A stretch of 64,000 nt of DNA, taken from CAZKNJ01 sp964554185. GTDB taxonomy: Bacteria > 4484-113. Shown here piece by piece: positions 27,541 through 36,064 of this stretch. Numbering within the stretch: the stretch's first letter is position 1; every line of letters starts with the position of its first letter. A model generated the notes under the pieces. That model saw only the letters and a list, made by a program, of their open reading frames with translations, did not search any database and was not told the origin of the DNA. Location of the stretch: NCBI GenBank assembly GCA_964554185.1, contig CAZKNJ010000008.1, forward strand, positions 1 to 64,000, given 5' to 3'. The translations under genes and the position numbers were made by a program.

Positions 27541-28911
27541 CTACGGCGCCGGCACCAGGAAGTTCCGGCGGTAAGCCGTCACTGGAGTATACCTTCCAAA
27601 ACCGGATGCTGCATCATCAACGTCCAATTTGGGGCTGTCATCCTCAATATAGCGGCTGACGTCGTTCGGGGTGTAATCGATGGTGAAGTAGCGCCCGTTC
27701 AGCGGCCAAATCGTGAGCAGGCGCGCTGAACTGGAGGCCTGGGCGCGCCGGTTGGACTGGATGCGCCAGCCGTTCTCCGGGTCCACCACTTCTTCCGTGG
27801 CAAAGAAGAAGTAATACACCAGCGGCGCGGAAGGCCGCCGCTCAACGTGGCCGTGCACCAGCGTGGCTGCAGTCCCGTCGGGGAACGGCTCGGGACCGTA
27901 CGCCCACTGGCTGACTTCCACCGTTCCGTCCGGGTTGATAGCGTACAAGTACTGCAGCGACTGGAAGTCCCCGTAGACTTCGCTGCCGGGCCCCTGCACG
28001 CTGGAATAGGACACGACGAACTTGTCCTGGTAGGGGTTGTAGACGTACACGCTTTCGGGGAAATCCACTTCCCGCAGCAGTATGTAGTCCACCATCTGCT
28101 CAATCAGCATCGGGTGGTCCAGCCCAGGATCGTACTTTCCGTTGCCGTTCCAGTCGTAGGATTGAATCTCCGCCAGGTTGGCCGTACAGAACAGCTTGTT
28201 GTCCTGTAACGTCGCATCCGTCGGGAAGTTCAATGCACCAGTCTGGTACGCATAGCCCAGGAAGTTGCTGGCGTAAGTGTTGGACGAGTTCAGGTCCATT
28301 GGGTAGAAAAACTCTGGCGTGGAAGTCGCGTTGACCATGCTGCCCTGTGTAGGCATCAAGCTTTCGTTGGTGGCAGCGACATCAATCGGGTACAAGGGCT
28401 CCCGCGGCGCATTGCCGGCGTTGAACTCGTTGAGAAAGTCCAGATAGGTGTAGGGTGCTCCGCCGCCCGGCTGGCCCGCCGGCACCGGCAGAGTGGGATC
28501 CGGATGAGACCAGGTGCGTGGCTGTTCCTTGACGAAGTAGTAGCCGGTGGCCACCCGCGCCACTCCGGGGTTGTCCGGCGGCCCCCCGTCCAGCGGGCTG
28601 TCGCTGTTCACGTTGTAGTTCAGCGGCGCCTCAATCTGGTTGCGGTCGTAACGCCACTTGAAGCCCATGTAGACGGTCTGGCCGGACTTGCGGGCTTCGG
28701 ACATCGCCCACTGGAAGTTAGTGGACATATACGCCACCGAGTTGGCCAGCTCCCGCTGCGACTGCCCGTTCTTGATGACAGGCACGGTAATCGCCAGCAG
28801 AATGGCAATGATGACCAGTACGACCATCAACTCGGCGAGCGAGAAGCCGTTGCGTGCGCCCGTTAAATGCACGAGCGGCTTCCTTCCCGGCGGTAATTCC
28901 CTCGTTTTCAT
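27541..28911 (-). CDS. GspH/FimT-like minor pseudopilin
   Basis: The 456-residue protein is the first gene of the pseudopilin operon. Leader ends ARNG and the helix reads FSLAELMVVLVIIAILLAITVPVI, then SQRELANSVAYMSTNFQWAMSEARKSGQTVYMGFKW, which is the H/FimT layout (helix, then a strand that begins with V.M.F). I chose the ATG at 28911: upstream in-frame starts lie before the predicted transcription start. A promoter (28922-28950) puts transcription within about 5 nt of this ATG, so the message is probably leaderless. The globular domain is larger than usual. Confidence 0.8.
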   Translation of the reverse strand: MKTRELPPGRKPLVHLTGARNGFSLAELMVVLVIIAILLAITVPVIKNGQSQRELANSVAYMSTNFQWAMSEARKSGQTVYMGFKWRYDRNQIEAPLNYNVNSDSPLDGGPPDNPGVARVATGYYFVKEQPRTWSHPDPTLPVPAGQPGGGAPYTYLDFLNEFNAGNAPREPLYPIDVAATNESLMPTQGSMVNATSTPEFFYPMDLNSSNTYASNFLGYAYQTGALNFPTDATLQDNKLFCTANLAEIQSYDWNGNGKYDPGLDHPMLIEQMVDYILLREVDFPESVYVYNPYQDKFVVSYSSVQGPGSEVYGDFQSLQYLYAINPDGTVEVSQWAYGPEPFPDGTAATLVHGHVERRPSAPLVYYFFFATEEVVDPENGWRIQSNRRAQASSSARLLTIWPLNGRYFTIDYTPNDVSRYIEDDSPKLDVDDAASGFGRYTPVTAYRRNFLVPAP

Positions 28912-28921
28912 GCTCACTTGT

Positions 28922-28950
28922 ATTCTACCCTCTAACCGCACCACTGTAAA
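28922..28950 (-). promoter_or_regulatory. Promoter of the pseudopilin operon
   Basis: On the minus strand TTTACA (28950-28945), 17 nt, TAGAAT (28927-28922). The predicted start is about 28915, 4 nt before the ATG at 28911. It is back-to-back with the coaD promoter. Confidence 0.75.
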
Positions 28951-28981
28951 CCAGACTTCAGGATAAGCGCAGGCGGGTAAA

Positions 28982-29017
28982 TTGACAGCGCCGCCCGCAT
29001 AACCTAGACTCTAGGTT
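28982..29017 (+). promoter_or_regulatory. coaD promoter with overlapping palindrome
   Basis: TTGACA (28982-28987), 17 nt, TAGACT (29005-29010). A perfect 8-bp inverted repeat with 1-nt centre, AACCTAGA-C-TCTAGGTT (29001-29017), covers the -10 box and the predicted start site, where a repressor could block transcription. It may also be chance. Confidence 0.65.
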
Positions 29018-29028
29018 TGGAGGGGCCG

Positions 29029-29505
29029 GTGGCAACAGCGCTCTACCCGGGGACTTTCGACCCGGTTACAAATGGTCATCTGGACATTTTGCAGCGCGCG
29101 TCGCGCGTATTTGAGCGCGTCGTGGTCTCCGCCTCCGAGGCAAGCCACAAGACCTGCGCGTTTTCGCTGGAAGAGCGGCTGAGCCTGCTGCGCACCGTCG
29201 CCGGTCAGCTTCCCAATGTGGAAGTAATGCCCTTCAAGGGCCTGGTCGTGGAATGCGCCCGCCAAGTCGGGGCCGGCATCATTGTGCGCGGCCTGCGCCA
29301 GACCACGGACTTTGATTACGAGTTTGCGATGGCCACGATGAACACCCGGCTGGCGCCGGACATTGAAACCCTATTCCTGGTGGCCAGCAGCCAGTACCAC
29401 TTTCTCAGCTCGTCTCTCGTGCGCGAAATCGCGGCTCTCGGCGGAGATATCTCGCAATTCGTTCCGCCGGAAGTCGAAGATGCTATAATCAGTAAATTGA
29501 AATAG
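29029..29505 (+). CDS. coaD: Pantetheine-phosphate adenylyltransferase
   Basis: A 158-residue nucleotidyltransferase that makes dephospho-CoA from 4'-phosphopantetheine and ATP, the penultimate CoA step. Motifs: YPGTFDPVTNGHLD at the N-terminus with the T/HxGH-like nucleotide site, and SSSLVREIA near the C-terminus. I chose the GTG at 29029, placed 5 nt after GGAGG, over an upstream TTG that would overlap the ribosome site. Length fits the family. The next gene follows 18 nt later on the same strand. Confidence 0.95.
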   Translation: MATALYPGTFDPVTNGHLDILQRASRVFERVVVSASEASHKTCAFSLEERLSLLRTVAGQLPNVEVMPFKGLVVECARQVGAGIIVRGLRQTTDFDYEFAMATMNTRLAPDIETLFLVASSQYHFLSSSLVREIAALGGDISQFVPPEVEDAIISKLK

Positions 29506-29523
29506 TGCCGGAGACTGCGGACA

Positions 29524-30033
29524 ATGGTTGACGAAAAGGACCGGCTGAATGCCGTTGAGCGGCTGCTGGACGAGCTTGAGGGCTACGCCCAAAAAAGCAC
29601 GTTTTTCCTGCCGCACAAAATCCTGATCCCCGATCAGGAGTTCTTCCGCATATGCATGGAGCTGCGGGAGGCCATCCCCACGGTGTTGAAGGAAGCGCAG
29701 GAGATCGTCCGCCAGCGGGACACCTACCTGGACAACGCCAAGCGCGAGCACCGCCGCATCCTGGAAACCGCTGAGACCCGGGTGAGGGATATCGTCAGCG
29801 AGGAGGCGATTGTGCGGGAGGCCCAGTTTGAAGCCGACCGCCTGCTCGATGCCGCGCGTGAAGATGCGGCCGATCTCAAGCGTGAAGCGCTGATGTATAC
29901 CGATGACCTGCTGCAGAAGCTCCACGAGAACTTCAACGGCACGCTGGAGACTATCGGAAACGGACGCAAGCTGATACGGCACTTTCTTGAAAGCGGATCG
30001 GGCGAAGCCGCCGAAGAGGGCGAGCCCGGTTAA
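29524..30033 (+). CDS. Coiled-coil protein downstream of coaD, hypothetical
   Basis: A 169-residue, highly charged helical protein. Residues about 45-130 are a long coiled coil rich in Glu, Arg and Ala (VLKEAQEIVRQRDTYL..., then RRILETAETRVRDIVSEE...). It resembles the F-type/V-type ATPase subunit B/H-like stalk proteins often annotated next to coaD in Firmicutes and related groups, and DivIVA-like proteins. No membrane segment is present, so an ATP-synthase role is unlikely. Probably co-transcribed with coaD. Function unknown. Confidence 0.7.
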   Translation: MVDEKDRLNAVERLLDELEGYAQKSTFFLPHKILIPDQEFFRICMELREAIPTVLKEAQEIVRQRDTYLDNAKREHRRILETAETRVRDIVSEEAIVREAQFEADRLLDAAREDAADLKREALMYTDDLLQKLHENFNGTLETIGNGRKLIRHFLESGSGEAAEEGEPG

Positions 30034-30092
30034 TCAATGCGCGCCTATGGGTATAATAGGCCGAGGCGCTTTTGCGCGACAAGGAGCGTACT

Positions 30093-32174
30093 ATGAGAAC
30101 CATCTCGTCTATGCTGCTATTGATGGTCATTCTGACCGCCTTCACGTTGGCCGGCTGCGGCGGCGGGGGCACAAGCACCCCCACTACGCCCACTACGCCC
30201 ACACAGACTGATACCGAAGGCGGCAACACATACATCCCCAGTAACGACGTGCCCCCGCTAAACCCGACCGATTCAGTGCCGGGTTACGGCGGCTATGTCC
30301 CTCCGGGCCTGCCCACCGGCGATTACGTGTTTCCCGCCCCGCAGGAAAGCTGGATTCCCAGCTACCCGATCTTCCCGCTGCCGGTTGACAGCGGCGGCAA
30401 CGGCTTCCTGACGGTCAGCAGCTTCCAGCCTGGCCAGCAGCTCGCACTGGTTACCACTGACATGAACCGCGCTTACCGCGATTGGCACCCCACGGCGAGC
30501 CAGATTCAGTCCTTCCCGCCCTTCTCCTTCTCGCTGGTGTTTAGCCTGGTGCAGCGCCGTTCGGCGTCCGCGCTGCTGCCGCCCGAACCCGTAGAGAGTC
30601 CTCAGGCGGATGAGCTGAATCTCAGCCTGGACAACTACGAAGGGCTACCGTACACCGAGGAGCGCCTGCCGCTGAATACGCTGTTTGAACGCGAGTACCA
30701 GTACCAGAAGGACGTCACCGGCTACGATGTGATGGCGCCGCTCAAGACCGTCTCCATCCTGAGCAAGGGTGAGGTCCGCACCTTTACCGAGATTCCGCGC
30801 ACCATCCCCTTGCCTCCCATTCAGCCCGGAGGCGACGACCAGCAGGACCTGGAAGACCTTGCCTGGCCCGACAACTACTTCGGGCAGAGCGCCCGCTTGG
30901 TTGCCATCGGAGCGCACTGCTATATCTTCCTGACCACTGAAGAAAACGAGGGCTTCCCGGACGGCGTCCGCTTTACCGAGCGCCGCCTCGCGGCTTTTGC
31001 CCAGGAGTTTGACACTAACATATTCCCCAAGGTTCAGTCCGCCTTCGGCAGCATTCTGGGCTACCACAACGAGGGCCCCGGCACCAACGACGGGCCGATC
31101 TGGAAGGACATTGACCGCGACTACGTGCTGACGGGCGACAGCTTTGACCGCGACGGCAACCTCCTCATCCCGTTGCCGGGCGAGCCCGATTTCGCCATTG
31201 GCCGCGACAACCGTGTGGTGGTGGCGATGATGAACCTTCCTGCTGGCGCGGCTGGCCTCTACGCCAACTGGCAGCGCGGCATCAACCGCCCCTCAGTCAC
31301 TGCCGAGGGCGAAGCTATCGAGGAGTCCTACTCCTGGTCAACCTGTTACCTTGACCTGAACATCTTCCCGGCCAACTCCGACGACTGGAGCCAGCCCTAT
31401 GCGGTGCTGTCGCACGAGTTCCAGCACAAGCTATACGCCGACCACGGCTTGCCGCCGGATTCGATCTGGCTGAATGAAGGCCTTGCCCAGCTTTCCGTGT
31501 ATGAGGCAGGCTATACGCTCCAGAGCGGGCGCACCGCGCAGATCCTCGTTGACCAGATCCGCGCGTTCCTCAACAACTCCGCCGAGATACCGGTATGCCT
31601 GGATGCCGAGCGCGTTCAAGGCGTTGACGTGTTTGGTTCCTACGGCGCGCGCTTCCTCTTTTTCCTCTACCTCGCCGAACACTACGGACCGGGCACCATC
31701 CACAAGATCTACACTCTCGGCGACAGCGACCCGGTCGAGCTGATTGAGCATGCCACCGGCGAGAAGTTTGAGAGCATTTACACCAAGTGGATGTTTGCCA
31801 ACTTCATTGACGGCATCTTCGTTGACCCGACGACTAACGCGGGCTCGGCTATCACCGAAACCAACAACCCATGGCTGCACTACCTGACCTTTGACATCCG
31901 CAGCACGGTCGGCATGGAAGAAGCCAACCGCCTGCCGGGAATGCCGGTGCTGCGCCTGCCGGGCGAAACCGACACCTATCCGGTCACCCGCTCGCTCATC
32001 CCGCTCAATCCATACTGCGCGCAATACACCATCATTGAGAACGGCGACGGCCGCGACCTTGACCTTACGCTCTACGCTGACCCGAACTTCCGCTTCTACT
32101 TGCTGCCGGTGTCGTTCAACACCACCACCAACAAGGCGGAGGTCGTCCCCGGACTAAGCATGCCCAACGACTAA
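30093..32174 (+). CDS. Lipoprotein zinc metallopeptidase, M30 (hyicolysin)-like
   Basis: A 693-residue exported protein. The signal peptide ends in a lipobox (LAGC) followed by a Gly and Thr/Pro-rich spacer, so it is predicted to be membrane-anchored. The zinc site is HEFQH at residues 441-445 with a downstream Glu at 462 in WLNEGLAQ, the gluzincin arrangement seen in hyicolysin-type peptidases. The N-terminal 400 residues are not recognised; the C-terminal ~180 residues look beta-rich. I chose the ATG at 30093, 9 nt after AAGGAG. A TATAAT at 30052-30057 probably drives it, and a strong terminator follows (32199-32230), so it is a single-gene unit. Confidence 0.82.
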   Translation: MRTISSMLLLMVILTAFTLAGCGGGGTSTPTTPTTPTQTDTEGGNTYIPSNDVPPLNPTDSVPGYGGYVPPGLPTGDYVFPAPQESWIPSYPIFPLPVDSGGNGFLTVSSFQPGQQLALVTTDMNRAYRDWHPTASQIQSFPPFSFSLVFSLVQRRSASALLPPEPVESPQADELNLSLDNYEGLPYTEERLPLNTLFEREYQYQKDVTGYDVMAPLKTVSILSKGEVRTFTEIPRTIPLPPIQPGGDDQQDLEDLAWPDNYFGQSARLVAIGAHCYIFLTTEENEGFPDGVRFTERRLAAFAQEFDTNIFPKVQSAFGSILGYHNEGPGTNDGPIWKDIDRDYVLTGDSFDRDGNLLIPLPGEPDFAIGRDNRVVVAMMNLPAGAAGLYANWQRGINRPSVTAEGEAIEESYSWSTCYLDLNIFPANSDDWSQPYAVLSHEFQHKLYADHGLPPDSIWLNEGLAQLSVYEAGYTLQSGRTAQILVDQIRAFLNNSAEIPVCLDAERVQGVDVFGSYGARFLFFLYLAEHYGPGTIHKIYTLGDSDPVELIEHATGEKFESIYTKWMFANFIDGIFVDPTTNAGSAITETNNPWLHYLTFDIRSTVGMEEANRLPGMPVLRLPGETDTYPVTRSLIPLNPYCAQYTIIENGDGRDLDLTLYADPNFRFYLLPVSFNTTTNKAEVVPGLSMPND

Positions 32175-32198
32175 GCTTGCTTTCAACCGAATACAGAG

Positions 32199-32230
32199 AA
32201 GCGGGGCTCCTCGGAGCCCCGCTTTTGTTT
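32199..32230 (+). terminator. Rho-independent terminator after the metallopeptidase gene
   Basis: Stem AAGCGGGGCTC / GAGCCCCGCTT with a 4-nt loop, then TTGTTT. It may serve both the plus-strand gene and sdhB on the minus strand, which ends at 32256. Confidence 0.88.
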
Positions 32231-32255
32231 AACGAGTGATGACAGCGAACCGGCG

Positions 32256-33017
32256 CTACAGCTTGCTTGAGCGCGTGAGGAACTTGCGCAGGCCGTAGCC
32301 GACCATCTGCCGCCCCACCCCGGAGATGCCTTCCGTCAGCGGTATTTCCTTCGGGCAGGCACGCACGCAGTTCTGCGCGTTGCCGCAGTCGGTGATGCCA
32401 CCGGGCTGCGACATAACCTCCAGCCGTTCGTCCGCCGTCATCCGGCCGGTCGGATGCAAGTTGAACAGGTTCACCTGCCCGATGATGGCCGCGCCCACGA
32501 AGGCGCGCTCTTGGCCGTACTGCGGGCAGACTTCCAGGCAGCAGCCGCAGGACATGCAACGCGCAAACTGGTAGCGCAACTGCTGCACTTCCTGCGAGTA
32601 CTTGGGGCCGGTTCCCAGGTTGTGGGTGCCGTCCAGACTGATCCACGCCTTGGCCTTCACCAGATCCTCAAACAGGCGGCTGCGGTCCACGACCAGGTCC
32701 TTCACCACCGGGAACTTGGACATCGGCTCCAGCACGATGGGTTGCGTCAGCTCATCCACCAGCGCCGAGCAGGCCTGGCGCACCACGCCGTTGATGATCA
32801 TCGTGCAGGCGCCGCACACCTCTTCCAGGCAGCACTGATCCCACACCGGTGCCGACGTGCGCTGCCCCATCCGGTTGACCGGGTTGCGCTGCACCGCCTG
32901 CAAGCAGGCGATGACGTTCAGGCGCTCGCTGTACGGGACCTCAAAGTCCTCCCAGTGGGGCTGCTCGTGCGGCCCCGCCTGTCGTTTGACGCGAAGTATC
33001 ACTTTGTCCGGCATCAT
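32256..33017 (-). CDS. sdhB: Succinate dehydrogenase/fumarate reductase iron-sulfur subunit
   Basis: The 253-residue subunit has the [2Fe-2S] cysteines in CCLEEVCGAC and the later C in VRQAC, then CMSCGCCLEVCP and CGNAQNCVRACP for the [4Fe-4S] and [3Fe-4S] clusters. It carries electrons between the flavoprotein and the membrane quinone site. The order C-A-B and sequence style match the Bacillus-type (class B) enzyme. It starts 7 nt after sdhA's stop. Direction (succinate oxidation or fumarate reduction) cannot be told from sequence. Confidence 0.95.
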   Translation of the reverse strand: MMPDKVILRVKRQAGPHEQPHWEDFEVPYSERLNVIACLQAVQRNPVNRMGQRTSAPVWDQCCLEEVCGACTMIINGVVRQACSALVDELTQPIVLEPMSKFPVVKDLVVDRSRLFEDLVKAKAWISLDGTHNLGTGPKYSQEVQQLRYQFARCMSCGCCLEVCPQYGQERAFVGAAIIGQVNLFNLHPTGRMTADERLEVMSQPGGITDCGNAQNCVRACPKEIPLTEGISGVGRQMVGYGLRKFLTRSSKL

Positions 33018-33024
33018 GTAACCC

Positions 33025-34770
33025 CTAGTGTTTTACGTCGTAACGCCGCTCGCGCAGCGGCAGCAAAGAGATATCCACCGGCTCGTAGGAAACGCTGAGC
33101 TTGCCGTCGTCATAGTCCACCAGCGTCGTCTTGAGCCACTCATCATCGTTGCGCTTGGGCAGCGCGGGCTTGTAGTGGGCGCCGCGGCTTTCCTCCCGCA
33201 GCGTGGCCGCCTTCACAATCATCCGCGAGTACAGCAAGCGGTCCTCCAGCTCGCGGATGAAGATGGCCTCGGCATTCATCCGCCGCCCCTGGTCGCGCAG
33301 GCCGGCGCGCGTAAGCCGTTGCTGCAAGTCGCGCAGCGTCCCGTCCACCGCCATCAGCGTCTGGTTGTCGCGGACGATGGTCACTTTGTCGTCCATCATC
33401 CAGCCCATTTCGTCCTGTATCTCATAGGCGTTCTCATCGCCGTCCAGCGCGAACACGCGCGCAAACTCCCGCTCCTCGGACGCTACGGCTTCGCGCAAAG
33501 CTTCTTCCGGGAGCGGTTCAAAGGCCTGGCTGGCGTACGCTGCCGCGGTATTGCCCGCGACCTTGCCGCCGAAGATGCACGACAGCAGCGAATTCGCCCC
33601 GAGCCGGTTCGCCCCGTGGTACTGGTAGTCGCATTCGCCCACCGCCAGCAGGCCCGGGATGTTGGTCATGTGCTGGTAGTCAATCCACAGCCCGCCCATG
33701 GAGTAGTGCACCGCGGGGTAGACCTTCATCGGGTGATGGTACGGGTCTTCGCCCATAAACTTCTCGTATATCTCCAGCACTCCGCCGAGCTTGCGCCGCA
33801 GCACCTCGTCGTCAAGGTGCGAGACATCCAGGTAGACGTACCGCTGGCCGTCAATTCCCAGCCCCTGGTTCACCACCACATCGTAGATGACACGCGAAGC
33901 GATGTCGCGCGGCACGAGGTTGCCGTAGGCAGGATACATTTCCTCAAAGAAGTACCACTTCTTGCCGTCCTTGTAGGTCCAGACGCGGCCGCCATCGCCG
34001 CGCACACTCTCGGAAATCAGCCGCCGCTTGTCAGTGCCGGCAATGGCGGTGGGATGCACCTGGATGAACTCCGGATTGGCGAACTTCACGCCCTGTTTGA
34101 ACGCGCGGATAATCGCCGAGCCGGTGTTAATCATGGAGTTGGTGCTCTTGCCGAAAACCAGCCCGGCGCCGCCGGCCGCCAGCACCACCGCCGGCGCGCC
34201 GAATGCGCTGAGTTCCATCGTCGGCATATTCAGTGCCACGATGCCGCGGCAGCGCCCCTGCGCGTCCAGCAGCAGCCGCTGGAAGCTGTAGTACTCAAAC
34301 TTCTCCACCAGCCCTTCGGCCTCGTAGCGGCGCACCTGCTCGTCCAGCGCGTACAGCAGCTGCTGGCCGGAGGTGGCGCCGGCGAAAGCGGTGCGGTGGT
34401 ACAACGTGCCGCCGAACCCGCGGAAGTCCAGGTTGCCCTCCGGCGTGCGGTTGAACGGCACGCCCATGCGGTCAAGCATGTACACGATGTTCGGGGCGTC
34501 AAAGCACATGTCTTTGACCGGCGGCTGGTTGCCGAGGAAGTCCCCGCCCACCACGCTCTCTTCAAAGTGGATTTGCGGGCTGTCGCCTTCGCCCTTGATG
34601 TTGATGGACGCGTTGATGCCGCCCTGCGCGGTGACGCTATGGCTGCGCTTCACCGGGACGTAGGAGAAGAGCTTCACCCTCTGCCCCTTTTCGCAGATTC
34701 GTATGGTGGTCATCAGGCCGGCCAGTCCGCCGCCGACTACGATTATCGCCCTGTCTTCCATTGGTTGCAC
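33025..34770 (-). CDS. sdhA: Succinate dehydrogenase/fumarate reductase flavoprotein
   Basis: The 581-residue catalytic subunit has the FAD-binding GGGLAGL at the N-terminus, the covalent-flavin region SHSVTAQGGI, the HPTAI substrate loop, and SESVRGDGGRV with the catalytic Arg region. It interconverts succinate and fumarate on the cytoplasmic side. It lies 6 nt after sdhC and 7 nt before sdhB. Confidence 0.96.
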   Translation of the reverse strand: MQPMEDRAIIVVGGGLAGLMTTIRICEKGQRVKLFSYVPVKRSHSVTAQGGINASINIKGEGDSPQIHFEESVVGGDFLGNQPPVKDMCFDAPNIVYMLDRMGVPFNRTPEGNLDFRGFGGTLYHRTAFAGATSGQQLLYALDEQVRRYEAEGLVEKFEYYSFQRLLLDAQGRCRGIVALNMPTMELSAFGAPAVVLAAGGAGLVFGKSTNSMINTGSAIIRAFKQGVKFANPEFIQVHPTAIAGTDKRRLISESVRGDGGRVWTYKDGKKWYFFEEMYPAYGNLVPRDIASRVIYDVVVNQGLGIDGQRYVYLDVSHLDDEVLRRKLGGVLEIYEKFMGEDPYHHPMKVYPAVHYSMGGLWIDYQHMTNIPGLLAVGECDYQYHGANRLGANSLLSCIFGGKVAGNTAAAYASQAFEPLPEEALREAVASEEREFARVFALDGDENAYEIQDEMGWMMDDKVTIVRDNQTLMAVDGTLRDLQQRLTRAGLRDQGRRMNAEAIFIRELEDRLLYSRMIVKAATLREESRGAHYKPALPKRNDDEWLKTTLVDYDDGKLSVSYEPVDISLLPLRERRYDVKH

Positions 34771-34776
34771 TCCGGA

Positions 34777-35400
34777 TTAGATGATGAAGCCGAGCAGCGC
34801 TCTCAGCCCGATTACAAAGAACAGCAGGCCCACGAGCAGCCCGATGGCCATGCCCCAGGTCTGCGACTTCTCGTTGACGGTGACACCCCACTTGTAGGCG
34901 AAGTTGAACAGGCCGTTGCCCAGGTGGAACGAGACGCTGGCCACGCCGATGATGTAAAACGCCAGCACGATGGGGTTGCTCAAGTACTGGTTCATCATCA
35001 CAAAGAGGTCTTCCTGGTGGTTCACGTCGGACATGATGCGTGCGGCGTAAATGTGGTACGTTACAAACACCAGCACGATCAGCCCGGTGGCCCGCTGCAA
35101 CAAGTACAGCCAATTGCGCATGTACGGCACCCGGGTCTCCACCGAGCCCTGCGTCACAATCCATAAGCCAAGAACTCCGTGTAAGTAAAGCGGGATGATG
35201 ATCACACCCAGTTCAATGAACATCAGATAGGGCATGTTGTCGAGCACTTTCACAAACGCATTGAACGGCCCCGATCCCACGGTGGACAGCGAGTTCACGA
35301 TGAAGTGCTCAAACATAAAGAGCGACAGCGGGATGATGCCCAGCAGGCTGTGCAGCCGCTTCACGAAATAGTAGTTTTTGGCCACGAGATTAACGCTCAT
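34777..35400 (-). CDS. sdhC: Succinate dehydrogenase cytochrome b558 subunit
   Basis: The 207-residue membrane anchor has five hydrophobic segments and histidines placed as in the di-heme Bacillus/Wolinella-type subunit (RLHSLLG, FEHFIV, LYLHGVLG, TYHIYA, SFHLGNG). Two heme b groups and a menaquinone site are expected from the family. The gene starts 36 nt after the fumarase gene. Confidence 0.93.
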   Translation of the reverse strand: MSVNLVAKNYYFVKRLHSLLGIIPLSLFMFEHFIVNSLSTVGSGPFNAFVKVLDNMPYLMFIELGVIIIPLYLHGVLGLWIVTQGSVETRVPYMRNWLYLLQRATGLIVLVFVTYHIYAARIMSDVNHQEDLFVMMNQYLSNPIVLAFYIIGVASVSFHLGNGLFNFAYKWGVTVNEKSQTWGMAIGLLVGLLFFVIGLRALLGFII

Positions 35401-35436
35401 ATTGGTCCCCAGTCCAGCCTGGTATTAGGCTGTGTT

Positions 35437-35994
35437 TCAGAGCTTGCGGTACTTGCTCATTCCCTCTTGGAAAAGGTCCCCTCCAGCAGTGTCGTTCACC
35501 ACCACGACGGGAAACTCCTCCACGGTGAGGCGGCGCACCGCCTCCGGCCCCAGCTCCGGGAAGGCCACCACCTCCGCCGCGGTGATGCGCTGGGAGATGA
35601 GGGCGGCGGCTCCGCCGATGGCGGCGCAGTACACGCCCTTATGCTTCACCAGCGCCTCGCGCACCTCTTTGGCGCGCGCGCCCTTGCCGATGAACATCTT
35701 GGCGCCGAACTCCAGCATCTGCTCGGTGTACGGGTCCATCCGGTAGGAAGTCGTCGGGCCGGCCGAGCCGATGGGGCGTCCCGGCGGTGCCGGCGTCGGT
35801 CCCACATAGTAAATGACCGCGCCCGTGAAGTCCACCGGTGGATTCTCCCCGTTGGCAACCATCTGCACGATGCGCTTGTGCGCGGCGTCACGGGCGGTGA
35901 ATATCTCGCCGGTGATGATGATGATGTCACCGGCGCAGTAGCGGCTGACTTCGTCAGCCGAGAGCGGGGGACTTACCTTATAGGTGTCAGGCAT
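35437..35994 (-). CDS. Class I fumarate hydratase beta subunit
   Basis: The 185-residue protein is the C-terminal half of two-subunit class I fumarase (TtdB/FumB-type): it opens with LSADEVSRYCAGDIIIITGEIFTARDAAHKR, and has YYVGPTPAPPGRPIGSAGPTTSYRMD with the substrate loop, and GKGA. Members hydrate fumarate to malate together with an alpha subunit that holds the [4Fe-4S] cluster. No alpha gene is next to it; the upstream neighbour is divergent. It heads the operon with sdhCAB, so fumarate made by the dehydrogenase is passed on. A TGCTATAAT box lies 8 nt before the ATG, so the message appears leaderless. Confidence 0.92.
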   Translation of the reverse strand: MPDTYKVSPPLSADEVSRYCAGDIIIITGEIFTARDAAHKRIVQMVANGENPPVDFTGAVIYYVGPTPAPPGRPIGSAGPTTSYRMDPYTEQMLEFGAKMFIGKGARAKEVREALVKHKGVYCAAIGGAAALISQRITAAEVVAFPELGPEAVRRLTVEEFPVVVVNDTAGGDLFQEGMSKYRKL

Positions 35995-36002
35995 GTGCGC
36001 GG

Positions 36003-36055
36003 ATTATAGCAGACAAACGCCCCGCTGCAACCTGCCGGGCGCGCTGTGATAGAAT
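36003..36055. promoter_or_regulatory. Divergent extended -10 promoters (fumarase operon and lipoprotein gene)
   Basis: Minus strand: TGCTATAAT with the hexamer at 36008-36003, 8 nt from the ATG at 35994. Plus strand: TGATAGAAT with the hexamer at 36050-36055, 9 nt from the ATG at 36065. Both imply start sites within a few nucleotides of the start codon, with no room for a ribosome-binding site. Confidence 0.65.
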
Positions 36056-36064
36056 CAGCATACG

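Noticed and set aside
5431..28911. A complete type II secretion system or type IV pilus operon
   Set aside because: No ATPase, inner-membrane platform, pilotin or prepilin peptidase gene lies in the window, so only part of a machine is encoded here.
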